64,000 nt of DNA from Chitinophaga oryzae (GCF_012516375.2 NZ_CP051204.2:6262001-6326000), one strand, 5' to 3'. Numbered from the stretch's first letter, positions 53,101-62,522 are shown. Made by a program: numbers and translations. The notes: a model not told the origin generated them from the letters alone.

Positions 53101-54450
53101 TACGAGTGAACTATAAACAGTTGGGACAGCGGGCACTGCTTCCATATGAAGTTCTCTCAGCATATCATCCGACACTATTCTGAGCTGGTTTATTTCCTTC
53201 TCAGGATGTTGTCCGACACTTTTCAGCAGCGTTATAAATCCGGTCAACAGGTTCGCTGCCCGGGCTGCCCCATCGTTGCCCCGGCAGGTTACGCAGGCTA
53301 TTTTTTCTCCGGCGGCATTTGTGGACACGGTAAGTTTACAGCCGGCCGGCTCGGTTGCTATCTCTGCATAAATCTGTTCTACATTGACATCATGTTTCCT
53401 TTCAGCGAGATAATGCTGATATTCAAAGGCACATGCCGGCGAGGTTACCGCCACATTTTCTTTCTGCAACTCATTAGCTCCCGGTGAGAAAAAGTCTTTC
53501 ACCTCGCGGATATCCGCCAGCTGTGTTTTCACTGCTTCAAAGAGCGTTAGAAAATTATCACCCTGCGCTACTTCCATCCTGACGGGCAGTACTTTGGTAA
53601 ACACCCCCAGCGTATTACTGACAACAGACAGGTCCCTGCAAGGATCTGTCCATCCTACGGCCTGTACGTTCTCCATCGACACTCTGTACTGCAGCAGGCT
53701 CCAGACGCAAAAAAGCAGTTCCGGCGCCGCTTTCTCATCCAGCTGTAATGCAGACAGCACCTGTTGCAGCACTGTTGTCACATTTTCCCTTACGCTGTGT
53801 TCGTGCTTTGAATGAAGTTCAGCAGAAGTGATAAAAGCGTGGTCCGGCAGGTGGGGCATCTGCATTTGCTGCAGTGTTTGCAACATGTTTACCGGGATCG
53901 TATGCAGGAGTGTAAGATTCTCATTTTGCCAATCGCTATAGGCCGGGTACTGTAACGCCTCTTCATCCGGCAATCCGGGAGTAAAATCCTGATTGTGATA
54001 GCGGGCTACTGTTTCCGACACGAGCAGGTTGAGCGACCAATTGTCCAGCAATAGTGGCGAACATTGTAATATTAAATAGCAGGTATCCGGACCTGATGAA
54101 ACCAATGCAGCGAACAGCGGGCAATCACGGTCGCAGAACGCAGGGTCATTGCTGAGCAGTGGCAACAATGTGTTTACATCAGCCACCTTCATCCGGCGGT
54201 ATTCTATTTTAAACACCGGTCCGTTATGCTGTTCGCGAACAACCTGTAGAGGCAGAGAGCCGTTTGCGCCGGTACCGATACTGGTATTAAGTATGCTGTG
54301 CCGGGTTGCTGCTGCCTGCAGACGTTCTGCCATCAGCTCAGGATTGATATTACCCGTAATACAGTATATGGCGGTGTTAACCGGCATCCTGTCGCCGAAC
54401 AGTGTCCAGATTCTCTTCTGCTGAGGTGAGATGGTATGTGTAATCATCAT
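50185..54450 (-). CDS. NRPS, 5' part: degenerate C-A-T-C
   Basis: The 1421 residues cover a full-length condensation domain (1-430), an adenylation domain (445-945; 'YTSGSTGQPKG' about 595), a carrier domain ('FFNAGGDSLKAM', Ser992) and most of a second condensation domain (1045-1400). In the first C domain the HHxxxDG motif is replaced by 'CSPLLLDN' (130-137), so it is probably inactive. The second has 'HHIIADQ' (His1180, His1181) and looks active. The hand-read A-domain code is D-A-Q-G-L-A-I-V-D-K, which I cannot match to a known substrate; diaminopropionate or its carbamoyl derivative is a candidate from the neighbouring genes. The frame ends early through a frameshift near 50236. Confidence 0.92.
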   Translation of the reverse strand: MMITHTISPQQKRIWTLFGDRMPVNTAIYCITGNINPELMAERLQAAATRHSILNTSIGTGANGSLPLQVVREQHNGPVFKIEYRRMKVADVNTLLPLLSNDPAFCDRDCPLFAALVSSGPDTCYLILQCSPLLLDNWSLNLLVSETVARYHNQDFTPGLPDEEALQYPAYSDWQNENLTLLHTIPVNMLQTLQQMQMPHLPDHAFITSAELHSKHEHSVRENVTTVLQQVLSALQLDEKAAPELLFCVWSLLQYRVSMENVQAVGWTDPCRDLSVVSNTLGVFTKVLPVRMEVAQGDNFLTLFEAVKTQLADIREVKDFFSPGANELQKENVAVTSPACAFEYQHYLAERKHDVNVEQIYAEIATEPAGCKLTVSTNAAGEKIACVTCRGNDGAARAANLLTGFITLLKSVGQHPEKEINQLRIVSDDMLRELHMEAVPAVPTVYSSLVEAVKDHADNHGDRVAVVAGDVHLTYRALDRCADQLAGYLGENYLINKGDIVGWYGAPTDQTMIAFLGILKAGAAYLPLNYLDPAERTSRVISDSGMRLLLTQNESAQPVFSGVGTLCLSDMQWSADNRYVGHLPASDDLAYVIYTSGSTGQPKGVMMEHGAVVNLCAGIRDRVVTVPAAQTLFIAQQAPVFFDASVQQYGVSFFSGDTLFLIGDDIRKNPARLASFLISRAIEIIDFTPGMFEVLLDEVQGNLATLQLKHILVAGESWSPALVRKFTDSTAMAGGVKVSNIYGPTECCVDATYYNITEMPEAGRSLPIGRALPGYSVLLLNDALEPQLPGTPGEIYIGGKGVGRGYLNKEELTGERFLDNPFAAGEKMYKTGDFGVQDEEGLLYFNGRKDNQVKIRGYRIELGEIEKAFLRHSDVEDCIVLLNRQENDVQQLVAFYLSDGKVQPDTLRHYLEQQLPGYMVPNNLVRMDQFPLNSSGKTDRKQLMAHFLKKDKAVKTTLLSEMETTLLNLCRDLLNMNNIGIDDNFFNAGGDSLKAMKLMSYIFKNLDNSIKLRDIFEFPVLSSLARKISVNRNGDPDLIPKVRDAGHYQLSSFQRRFWVLQNLLGEKITNNIQNTYETTDAFDEALLYQALKELTKRQEVLRTIFIQVDEVPFQKILPPDQAAVYLEYRDLRQVSAPEAVLAQVMEEEGKHIFRLDEAPLWRVLVFRPTDDRFVVGITMHHIIADQWSSALFIDQLRQLYHDLLLGIPFRMKELAIQYKDYAEWEQGRIVAGKHASDKAYWSDIFRGDVPALNLRIERPRPRIKGYISHAVSRLFEAHTITKLNEIGRRSDTNVFATLFTIVSVLLYKYTGQQEMIVGFPAINRNRPEVKDLIGFFLNNLAVRCNMNGTDTVEQILSANAKMIIDALEHAGYPYLEMVSELVNDRDLSRAPLFDVFVVYERIESPAHNKMLTGKRSSKKTG
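50232..50240 (-). other. single-base frameshift splitting the NRPS gene
   Basis: The upstream frame reads a normal condensation-domain segment up to 'FDVFVVYERIESP', then 'AHNKMLTGKRSSKKTG' and a stop. From the same place the other frame reads 'PQQDANREAQFEEDRLNEFD', then 'LTFNFKVYDDNVSLTLLYDP', the standard continuation of a C domain. The switch lies at the cccggccc tract. One added base would fuse both into a protein of about 2330 residues. Confidence 0.85.
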
Positions 54451-54465
54451 AAAACGGATAGCGTG

Positions 54466-55434
54466 CTAAAGTATCGATGCCATAATTGCTTTCTGTACAT
54501 GCAGGCGATTTTCCGCCTCATCATATACAATAGATCTCGGATGGTCAGCTACTGCGGCTGTCACCTGCTCGCCACGGATAAAGGGCATACAGTTCATAAA
54601 CAGCGCCTCCGGGCGGGCCACGGCGAAGTGTTGATCGCTGATCATCCAGTCATTGCGGAGCTCTTCCCTTACCTTAAGATCTTCCTCCGAGCTCATGGTG
54701 AGGCTTTTGTAGCTTTTTACGTAAATAACATCAGCATCAGCCGAAGCTTCCGTCAGGTCATTGGAGTAGCTGATGGAGGCCCCGGACGTTTTCTTCATTT
54801 CTTCAGCATGGCAGCGGAATTCCTCGTCCAGGTCAAATCCTTTGGGATTCACTACTTTGATGTTCATTCCCAGCGCAGCGGCGGCGGTGAGGAAAGAATG
54901 CGGTACTCCCGGTGATTTTTGGTAACGGGAATAGCCCCATGTGAGTACAATATTCTTCTTTTTGTAGTCCTCCCCAAATTTCTCGCGGAGCGTCAGAATA
55001 TCCGCCATTACCTGGCAAGGGTGTTCTTTATCGTCCAGGGCGTTAATGATTGGTATTCCTGCGTGTTTAGCAATCTCATTAAGCGAGGCGCGGCCAAATC
55101 CGTACTGTTGCATATCGTAATACCTCACAACAAGGCCGTCCAGATATTTACCCAGTACCGTGGCAGTATCCCGGATGGTCTCTCCCCGGCTTAGCTGCAG
55201 TACGTCTTTATGATAATACTCCATATGTCCGCCGAGGCTTTTTGCACCCACCTGGAACGACACACGGGTACGGGTGGAAGCGGAGTTAAAGAGCATTCCC
55301 ATAAATTTGCCCTTCAGGTACTCATTACGGTCATCCCCCTGTTTCATGGCAGTGGCGAGATCGAGGATGCCTTCCAGTTCATTTTTTGTATATCCTTTCA
55401 AACCCAGGAAATCTTTTGTTGACAGTTTATTCAT
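54466..55434 (-). CDS. knotted ornithine/N-acyl-amino-acid carbamoyltransferase-like enzyme
   Basis: The 322-residue product has the aspartate/ornithine carbamoyltransferase fold. The carbamoyl-phosphate loop is 'FNSASTRTRVSF' (52-58), with 'DGLVVRYYD', 'ALDDKEHPCQVMADILTL' (HPxQ) and the knot-region segment 'FMNCMPFIRGEQV'. The last differs from the HCLP motif of ornithine carbamoyltransferase and recalls YgeW-type proteins of unknown substrate. In the operon it lies between an NRPS gene and an aminotransferase gene. Carbamoylation of L-2,3-diaminopropionate to beta-ureidoalanine, analogous to what is proposed in viomycin-type pathways, is an attractive inference; ornithine to citrulline is the alternative. 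Confidence 0.88.
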   Translation of the reverse strand: MNKLSTKDFLGLKGYTKNELEGILDLATAMKQGDDRNEYLKGKFMGMLFNSASTRTRVSFQVGAKSLGGHMEYYHKDVLQLSRGETIRDTATVLGKYLDGLVVRYYDMQQYGFGRASLNEIAKHAGIPIINALDDKEHPCQVMADILTLREKFGEDYKKKNIVLTWGYSRYQKSPGVPHSFLTAAAALGMNIKVVNPKGFDLDEEFRCHAEEMKKTSGASISYSNDLTEASADADVIYVKSYKSLTMSSEEDLKVREELRNDWMISDQHFAVARPEALFMNCMPFIRGEQVTAAVADHPRSIVYDEAENRLHVQKAIMASIL

Positions 55435-55479
55435 ATGGCAAATGCTAAATCAGGTCTATAATTGATATTAGTTAATTAT

Positions 55480-56841
55480 TCAGGCTACTAACTCTTTTAT
55501 CTCTTCCTGCACTTCCTCGATACATATTTCCATAGTACTGACAATAGTTTCAATATGGTCTTCATCGAGGATCAACGGAGGGGTTATCATGATATGATCG
55601 CCTTCATAGCCATTTACCGAACCTTTACCGGGGTAAAGGATTACGCCTTTGTCGATGGACCGTTCCCCGATCCGCTTCGACAAGGTAAGGGCCGGAGGGA
55701 AAGGCGATCTGGTGCTTTTGTCCCGTACCAGTTCCACGCCCGCCAGAAGACCTGCGCCCCGTACGTCTCCCACGATATCATACTTGTACAGCCGCTCCAG
55801 TTGCCCAAGAAATAGTTCTCCCATTCTCGCAGCATGGGAATTGATCTTCATGTCCTGCATGTAGTCAATCACAAAGCTTCCGATAGCGGCTCCCAGGGGA
55901 CTACAGGCAAATGTATGTCCGCCGAGGAACGGGGTTTTGGAATCCTCAAACACTTTACAGATATTACTGTTGGCAATGACAGCCGAAAGCGGATAGTAGC
56001 CGCCGCTGATACCCTTGCCTGCAGCGATAATGTCTGGCTTAACGTTCCAGCGGTCCAATCCGAAATTTTCACCCAACCGCCCAAATCCGGTAAGGATTTC
56101 GTCTGCGATCATTACCACGTCGTACTTGGTGCATATCCTTCTGATTTCCCGCAGGTATTTTTCATCGGGAGGGGGCACTGCGCCCAAAGCTGCTGCCACC
56201 ACGGGTTCAAAGACAAAAGCAGCCACCGTTTCAGGCCCTTCTTCCAGGATACATTTCTCCAGCGCATCTGAACAACTTTTTGAATATTCCTCCAGGCTTT
56301 GTTCCGCCGGTTTTCTGTAAGCATAGGCAGGTGGTATATGTGGAAAGTTATTCATCCAGCGTTCATAAGTGGCACGCCTTAATTTCATACCGCCTACATC
56401 CAGTGTAAAAATGGAATTACCGTGGTAACTGGACCAGCGGCCAATCACTTTATACCGCTCCACATTTCCCTTTATCTGGTGGTACTGATAGGCCAGTTTA
56501 ATGGCATTCTCCACGGCGTCTGTACCGCTCATGACTGTCCAGGCTCTTTTAAAACCCTCCGGGGCGAACTGTACCAGTTTATCCAGATAAGCCTCTACCA
56601 CCGGCGAACTAAACCCGTGAGCAGGCGTCACTACTATCTTTGCACTCTGCTCCCGGAATATTTCGCCGATCTCCGGAATTCCATAACCGATGTTGGAGAC
56701 AGCCGCAGATCCGCTTGCTCCGTCGAGGTAACGTTTACCTGTCTCATCAAATACATAAACTCCCTTACCGTGGGTTAATCTGGCATATTGTTTATCCAGA
56801 TCAGGACAAACAATCATTGAGTGAATTAGAGAATTGATCAT
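55480..56841 (-). CDS. class III PLP-dependent aminotransferase
   Basis: The 453-residue product is a fold-type I class III aminotransferase. 'VMSGTDAVENAIKLAYQYHQ' is the PLP phosphate loop (about 103), 'VVMIADEILTGFGRLGENFGL' contains the PLP Asp, and 'IIAAGKGISGGYYPLSAVI' contains the PLP lysine (about 270). 'GGHTFACSPLGAA' is the following conserved block. Family members use omega-amino or alkyl-amine donors. The two flanking genes encode NRPS and carbamoyltransferase, so it probably makes or modifies a diamino acid monomer. The substrate is not predictable. Confidence 0.93.
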   Translation of the reverse strand: MINSLIHSMIVCPDLDKQYARLTHGKGVYVFDETGKRYLDGASGSAAVSNIGYGIPEIGEIFREQSAKIVVTPAHGFSSPVVEAYLDKLVQFAPEGFKRAWTVMSGTDAVENAIKLAYQYHQIKGNVERYKVIGRWSSYHGNSIFTLDVGGMKLRRATYERWMNNFPHIPPAYAYRKPAEQSLEEYSKSCSDALEKCILEEGPETVAAFVFEPVVAAALGAVPPPDEKYLREIRRICTKYDVVMIADEILTGFGRLGENFGLDRWNVKPDIIAAGKGISGGYYPLSAVIANSNICKVFEDSKTPFLGGHTFACSPLGAAIGSFVIDYMQDMKINSHAARMGELFLGQLERLYKYDIVGDVRGAGLLAGVELVRDKSTRSPFPPALTLSKRIGERSIDKGVILYPGKGSVNGYEGDHIMITPPLILDEDHIETIVSTMEICIEEVQEEIKELVA

Positions 56842-56875
56842 TGTAAAGGGTTTTATAACGGTAATAATAAAATAA

Positions 56876-59800
56876 TCAAAATGCCTCGTCCAGTCGGAAG
56901 TGTTGTTCCAACGAAAGGTTTGTTATTGCTGCCGCCTCCGGTCCCAGATCAACCATCTCTATCGCCTCAGCCGGGTACGCTGTAATGTGGCCGATAAATT
57001 TGTTCAGCCCCGAAAAAATCTGATCAACAGTACTTCGTTTAAAAAGGAGGTTGTTGTACCGGATGCTTAATGCTATTGCTCCGGCGGATGATTCTACGAA
57101 ATTCAACTCCAGGTCATAATCACTGACCTCCAGTTCCACTTCATAATCCAGCGCTTCCACCTCACCTGTGCCAGACGTTTCTGCGGCGGTCAAATAATCG
57201 TCGTTCATATCACAAGACACCACCACATCTATCAGCGGATGCCTTCCCGGCTCTCTCCGTTTTACATTCTTTTCCACAATGGCATCCAGGGGATATTCCG
57301 CATGACTGTATACCGCAGCAAGCGTGTGGCTGATCTGCCGGGTTACATCCACAAAGCTGTCAGTCGGCCTGATATGGGATAAAACGGGCAGTACATTTAC
57401 AAAAAAGCCAATCTGATTAACCAGTTCAGCCTGCGTCCTTCCCGAGACAGGAATACCGGTAATAACCCGTTCCTGCCGGCACAGCCGGGAGAGAAACAGA
57501 TGTACCGCTCCAAGTACGCTGTTGAATAAACTGATATGCTGCTGTATGGAAAAGGCCTGTAAGGCGCCGGCCACAGGGGCTGCAATGACATAATTGGCAG
57601 TCGCTCCCTGTGCTGTATGAACAGGCCTTCGCTCGTAATCGAACGGCAGCCTTAGCGCCGGTGGTAACTGGGTTAATGTCTGCTGCCAAAAAACTTCGTT
57701 TGATGAAGCCCCCCTGCCCCGGTCCTGGTTCAGTTTCCAGTACACATAATCCCTGAACTGAACAGGAAGTTGTTCATGAATGGCATCCTGCCTGTTCAGA
57801 AGACGGAAATAGGCACGATTGATTTCGTCGTTCAATATAGCCATTGATCTGCCGTCAGCAATAATATGGTGTATCGACAAGATCAGTATGTGTTCCGTTG
57901 CTGACATCCGAATGAGAACACAACGGACCGGTGGCCCTTCTTCCAGGTTAAAGGGGATGTTTATCTCCCGGTTCACCAGTTCATTTATTTCACCGGGCCC
58001 TCTCGACGAAGCATCATACTGTACAACCTCGTATTTACTTCCGGCAGGCAGCACCCGCTGCCGCGCTGTGCCATTTACTACCGGAAACACGGTTCTTAAT
58101 ATTTCATACTTTTCTACGACTGCCTGAAAAGCCTCCTGCAAACAGCTAATATTAAGGTTCCCTTTGAGTGTCCGGGCTACAGCAATATTATAATTAACCG
58201 CTGCCGGATTCAGCTGGTAGGTGAGCCATAACGATTGTTGCGCAAAAGAAAGCGGGTAAGTATCTGCATCTTCCACCGGCAACAGGGCATCTGCCGGGTC
58301 ATGCACGTAGCCGGACAGGAATCTTGCCATCGTTGCCACTGTCGGATAATTAAACACATCAGGAAGCTCCAGCCTCACTGCAAACATTTTACTTAATTCA
58401 GTAATCAGCCGAATACCTTTCAGAGAGTTACCTCCCAGGTGAAAAAAGTTCTGCTCCACGGAAATACCCGTTACGCCCAGGATCTGCTCATACACTGCTG
58501 CCACCATTTCCTCCTGCTTATTCGCCGGGGCGATGACCGGTGCGATGTCTCTGCGTTCCTTAAAGGCTGCCAGCAGTTTCTTGCGATCAGCTTTACCGTT
58601 GATATTCAAAGGGATCTTCTCTGTTATCTCATATGCAGACGGTAACAGATGCCGTGGCAGCCGGGCAGCCGCAAAGGCTGCGAGTTCTTCCGGGATAATG
58701 CCGGCCGCGCCACTTTCGGCCACAACAAATGCAACCAGCATGTCCATACCCTCGTCTGTGGCCCGGCAAACGGCCGCATTGCCGATTCCCGGGAAGGACA
58801 GTAGCACCTGTTCTATTTCTCCCGGCTCTATTCTGTTTCCATTGATCTTTATCTGATCATCTTTTCTGCCGGCAAACAACAACTGTCCACCTTCGGTCCA
58901 TCGGCCCAGATCGCCCGTAAGATAAACCGGAAACCTGCTGTCATACAGAGAGGGCAAAAACCTTTCCGCGGTAAGCTCCGGGTTATTGATATACCCCCTG
59001 GCCACCCCCGGCCCGGACACAGCAATCTCACCAACTGTTCCCAGAGGTTGCAGGCGATGATGGCTGTCCAGAATATAGATGTTCATATTCCTGACCGGTT
59101 TTCCTATAGGCACTTCACTGCCGTTGAAAAAACCATCATCCTGGTATATACTGGCGCAAACGGTGGTCTCCGTTGGCCCATAGGCATTTATATACTTTTT
59201 GAATTTCCGGTAAAAAGCCGCGTCCGAAATATCAGCCCGCTCCCCTGCCGAAATAACTTTGTTCACTGTTCTGAGCGTATCTTTTTCAAAAAGTTTCAGG
59301 TAGGAAGGCGGCATGACGATGGTGGTGACATTTCTGGTAAACAATGTACGTTTCAACCGGTCAATATCCTCCACCTCGCTGTTCTGTATCAACGTGAGGC
59401 GTGCACCAGCCAGCAGCGCAATCCATACTTCATAGACAGAAGCATCGAATGTTAACGGAGAGAACTGTAATACATTATCGCTGCTGTTTATTCCTATCTG
59501 ACTTATCTGGTGGCCGACCATATTAACCAGCCCCTTATGCTCTACAGCAACCCCCTTAGGGCGTCCGGTAGACCCGGAAGTATAGATGACATAAGCAAGG
59601 CTGCCAGGGGCCGGGATGGCCGGCACCCCTTGCACAGTTTCAGTCTCTTCCGGCTGGAATTCAATATCGACAGCAAAAATACTACCGTCAAACCCGGGAA
59701 AATCGAAAAGAAAACCGGAATGCGTAAGTATCAGTTTCAGCTGGCTGTCTTCCAGTATAGCAGCAGTTCTTTCTGCCGGATAGGCCGGATTAATGGGGAG

Positions 59801-60805
59801 ATATGCCGCTCCTGACATAGTAACGCCAAGCATAGCGACCAGCCAGTCCACAGATCTCTCCAGATAAACACCCAGCAACTGACCTGGACGGACGTCATAA
59901 ATCTCGCGCAGCTGGCAAGCCAGTAATGCAGACCGCCGGTACAACGCTCCATAGCTAAGGTTGCCATCCCCAAATGTAACCGCGACAGCGTCCGGACGCT
60001 CCAAAGCCATCTGCTTAAAGCAGGCAATGATGGACCCCTCCGGTATTTCCTGGCGGATGCCCGCGCCCAAGGATTTCAGCACCTCTTCCTCCTGTTCGTC
60101 CATTATCCTGATGTCATTCAGCGAAATATCCGGATTGGATAGACAAACGGCAATATTTAATATATGGCGGCCTATCCGTTCAATAAATGCCTGCTCGAAA
60201 AGACCTTTGCGATAGTAGCAACTGGACACAAAAACGCCATCGCTGACATCCATACAGCAGCACAGATCGTGTGTGCCTATCCTGGCCTCGTCAATCTTTC
60301 CCGTCGTAACCAGCACATTGCTAAAAGATGGTGTTTTTTCATCACCCGTGATAAGTTCCAGCGGATAGTTCTGATGTTCATAGCTGGCGCCGAGTATATC
60401 CTTTATCTGGTTCAAATACGCCCTCAGCGAGCCCCCCCTTTCCATTGGCACCACCACCGGCAGCAGCTCACAGTATATCTTCTGCAGCCGCTCCGGCTTG
60501 AATAGCGGTACGTTTACCACAACAACCTGTTCTCCCGAGTACCGGGACAACAATAATGAAATGGCGGCGACATACCAGGTATGCCGCTTCATTTCACCAC
60601 TTTGGCAAAGCGATGAAAATGCGGGAGGCAACTCATTCAATGGCACTGTGGTATGAACCACAGACATCCCGCTCTGTTTTCCGCCTGATCTGTCCCATTG
60701 GACGAACCTGAAGCCATCACCTGCCTTTTGAATCGTATCATTCCAGAACTGCAAAAATGGATCAAATCGTTCTTCCCGGAAAAGAACCTTGTCAATTATA
60801 TTCAT
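56876..60805 (-). CDS. NRPS: partial C-A-T-C, predicted aromatic substrate
   Basis: The 1309 residues start with about 245 that resemble only the C-terminal half of a condensation domain, without HHxxxDG. An adenylation domain (255-750; 'YTSGSTGRPKG' about 408), a carrier domain ('FFHLGGNSLKGI', Ser794) and a complete condensation domain (850-1300; 'HHIIADG' 979-985) follow. The hand-read code is D-A-Y-S-I-A-A-V-C-K, close to the phenylalanine code of GrsA (D-A-W-T-I-A-A-I-C-K), so an aromatic residue is expected. The phenylalanine hydroxylase and CmlA-like enzyme in the operon fit this. Its start overlaps the carbamoyltransferase stop by 14 bases, indicating translational coupling. Confidence 0.93.
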   Translation of the reverse strand: MNIIDKVLFREERFDPFLQFWNDTIQKAGDGFRFVQWDRSGGKQSGMSVVHTTVPLNELPPAFSSLCQSGEMKRHTWYVAAISLLLSRYSGEQVVVVNVPLFKPERLQKIYCELLPVVVPMERGGSLRAYLNQIKDILGASYEHQNYPLELITGDEKTPSFSNVLVTTGKIDEARIGTHDLCCCMDVSDGVFVSSCYYRKGLFEQAFIERIGRHILNIAVCLSNPDISLNDIRIMDEQEEEVLKSLGAGIRQEIPEGSIIACFKQMALERPDAVAVTFGDGNLSYGALYRRSALLACQLREIYDVRPGQLLGVYLERSVDWLVAMLGVTMSGAAYLPINPAYPAERTAAILEDSQLKLILTHSGFLFDFPGFDGSIFAVDIEFQPEETETVQGVPAIPAPGSLAYVIYTSGSTGRPKGVAVEHKGLVNMVGHQISQIGINSSDNVLQFSPLTFDASVYEVWIALLAGARLTLIQNSEVEDIDRLKRTLFTRNVTTIVMPPSYLKLFEKDTLRTVNKVISAGERADISDAAFYRKFKKYINAYGPTETTVCASIYQDDGFFNGSEVPIGKPVRNMNIYILDSHHRLQPLGTVGEIAVSGPGVARGYINNPELTAERFLPSLYDSRFPVYLTGDLGRWTEGGQLLFAGRKDDQIKINGNRIEPGEIEQVLLSFPGIGNAAVCRATDEGMDMLVAFVVAESGAAGIIPEELAAFAAARLPRHLLPSAYEITEKIPLNINGKADRKKLLAAFKERRDIAPVIAPANKQEEMVAAVYEQILGVTGISVEQNFFHLGGNSLKGIRLITELSKMFAVRLELPDVFNYPTVATMARFLSGYVHDPADALLPVEDADTYPLSFAQQSLWLTYQLNPAAVNYNIAVARTLKGNLNISCLQEAFQAVVEKYEILRTVFPVVNGTARQRVLPAGSKYEVVQYDASSRGPGEINELVNREINIPFNLEEGPPVRCVLIRMSATEHILILSIHHIIADGRSMAILNDEINRAYFRLLNRQDAIHEQLPVQFRDYVYWKLNQDRGRGASSNEVFWQQTLTQLPPALRLPFDYERRPVHTAQGATANYVIAAPVAGALQAFSIQQHISLFNSVLGAVHLFLSRLCRQERVITGIPVSGRTQAELVNQIGFFVNVLPVLSHIRPTDSFVDVTRQISHTLAAVYSHAEYPLDAIVEKNVKRREPGRHPLIDVVVSCDMNDDYLTAAETSGTGEVEALDYEVELEVSDYDLELNFVESSAGAIALSIRYNNLLFKRSTVDQIFSGLNKFIGHITAYPAEAIEMVDLGPEAAAITNLSLEQHFRLDEAF

Positions 60806-62519
60806 GCCAGATATTATTCAGGTTGAACTTTATTTTTTGCGCTCTGCTGTAAAGGATGCCATTACACCAGACATAATTAAGCCGTCCCCATGTCATCGCG
60901 CTTTTGACATCCGGGAAAAACCCGGACCCGTTCAAATTGGCGCTGGTATTGCACAAAACGGGCAACCCCGACATCCCGTGGTAGTGTGACAGCAGCTCAA
61001 ATATCAGCGGATGCTGATGACGGTTTACGGTTTGTACCCTCGCCGTCATATCAAGATGCATCACAGCGGGTATACGATCATGCCACTCAGGTCTTACCCT
61101 ATGTTCAAAAAGCATATATGGATCTTCCCCGCCTGGCTCAAAGAGCAGTTCAGCATATTGTTCAAGACATATGGGGGCTACCGGCCTGAAGTGCTCTCTG
61201 TGTTTAACATCATTAAGCAGATCTTTCATCTGCGGAGATCCTGCCGGCGCGATGATACTGCGATTACCCAATGCCCTTGGCCCCAGCTCTGCACGGCCGT
61301 TAAGGAAAACGACCGGTTCGCCCGTATTGTACAGCAGTGCCGCCAGATCCTCCATAGTACATGCTTCCTGCTCCCATCCGGGCATTACGGCTTCAGTACC
61401 GATTTCCGGACCGGCATATACACTCCATTCAACAACCGCTTTTCCCGACTGAAAGAACCATTCACTGCAGGCAGCACCGATGGCGCTGCCGGAATCATTG
61501 GCAAATGGCGGCACCCATATGCTGCTGAATAAAGCGCTCTGTCTGATAGCGCTGTTCCATTTAATATTCAGGGCGCATCCACCGGCGTAACAAAGGTTAC
61601 GCTCAAAATGAGGAAACTGTTTCACTCTTTTCTCAAGATGCGTCAATAACAGTTGCTCGATATACAGATGAAGCGATGCAAGTATGTCTTCGTCCGGATA
61701 AACATCTCCCAGTTCATCTTTCACAGCTTTTGAAAATATATGCTCAAAGTCATCTGCAATTACCAGTGAGGTGGCATGTATCCTTGCGAAGACATCCAGC
61801 AACTCCGGCCTTACCTTGCCCAACGCGATATAGGACATGATTTTACCGGCTACAGAATAACCTCCAAAAAAGCCATCCAGGCTCTTTTTCCGGCGGTCGT
61901 CCGCCAGCTCCTCAGTGGTCTTCCGGTAGGGCCCGAAATATTGTGCAAACACACTGTATATAGTGCCCAGAAAGAAAAAGAGCGGTCCCAGATTGTGTAC
62001 TTCGTTATTGCCGGCGTCAACATAATACAAGCGCGGATACTGCCCGCCGTCCCACGTAAGAACGTAAGCCCCCTGTTGCTGACGGGCAGCTTCACTGGTT
62101 GCATAGGCACTCATAACATGGCTTGTGACATGCATATAACTGGAATAGGAAAATAACTTTCCGGCAAGTGGTAGCTTGTCGTGGTAAGCCCATCGATGGA
62201 GAATAGATTCGTTCAGTTCTTCTTCATGATAAGGCGCCGCCGGGAGCACTGTCATTCCGGCAGCGCTGTTTACCGGCAGCGCTGCCTCGCCCGTCGAGAA
62301 AGGACCGGTCCCATGCCATCCGTCAATAACAAAATGATCTACAGCATCAGCAGTTAAACCTCCCTCTGCCAGGATAGCGCAGATACTTTCCAGGTCATCA
62401 ATACCGCTGTATCTTGGGTTATTGGACAACTTTTCCATTTCCACACTGAATATCAGCACTCCATCACGGATTACAGCAATACCGCCGTCATGTGTTAGTT
62501 TAATACCACAAACTATCAT
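60792..62519 (-). CDS. NodU/CmcH-type O-carbamoyltransferase
   Basis: The 575-residue product has the two-domain layout of the family. A Kae1-like N-terminal ATPase fold begins 'MIVCGIKLTHDGGIAVIRDG' and includes 'NLCYAGGCALNIKWN'. A C-terminal domain has 'NGRAELGPRALGNRSIIAPA', 'HFRPVAPICLEQ' and 'LPVLCNTSANLNGSG'. Family members (NodU, CmcH, TobZ) transfer carbamoyl from carbamoyl phosphate through carbamoyl-AMP to hydroxyl groups of antibiotics and Nod factors. It is packed between two NRPS genes (3-base gap and 14-base overlap), so the peptide or one of its monomers is the likely substrate; a beta-hydroxyl produced in the pathway is one candidate. Confidence 0.93.
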   Translation of the reverse strand: MIVCGIKLTHDGGIAVIRDGVLIFSVEMEKLSNNPRYSGIDDLESICAILAEGGLTADAVDHFVIDGWHGTGPFSTGEAALPVNSAAGMTVLPAAPYHEEELNESILHRWAYHDKLPLAGKLFSYSSYMHVTSHVMSAYATSEAARQQQGAYVLTWDGGQYPRLYYVDAGNNEVHNLGPLFFFLGTIYSVFAQYFGPYRKTTEELADDRRKKSLDGFFGGYSVAGKIMSYIALGKVRPELLDVFARIHATSLVIADDFEHIFSKAVKDELGDVYPDEDILASLHLYIEQLLLTHLEKRVKQFPHFERNLCYAGGCALNIKWNSAIRQSALFSSIWVPPFANDSGSAIGAACSEWFFQSGKAVVEWSVYAGPEIGTEAVMPGWEQEACTMEDLAALLYNTGEPVVFLNGRAELGPRALGNRSIIAPAGSPQMKDLLNDVKHREHFRPVAPICLEQYAELLFEPGGEDPYMLFEHRVRPEWHDRIPAVMHLDMTARVQTVNRHQHPLIFELLSHYHGMSGLPVLCNTSANLNGSGFFPDVKSAMTWGRLNYVWCNGILYSRAQKIKFNLNNIWHEYN

Positions 62520-62522
62520 GTA

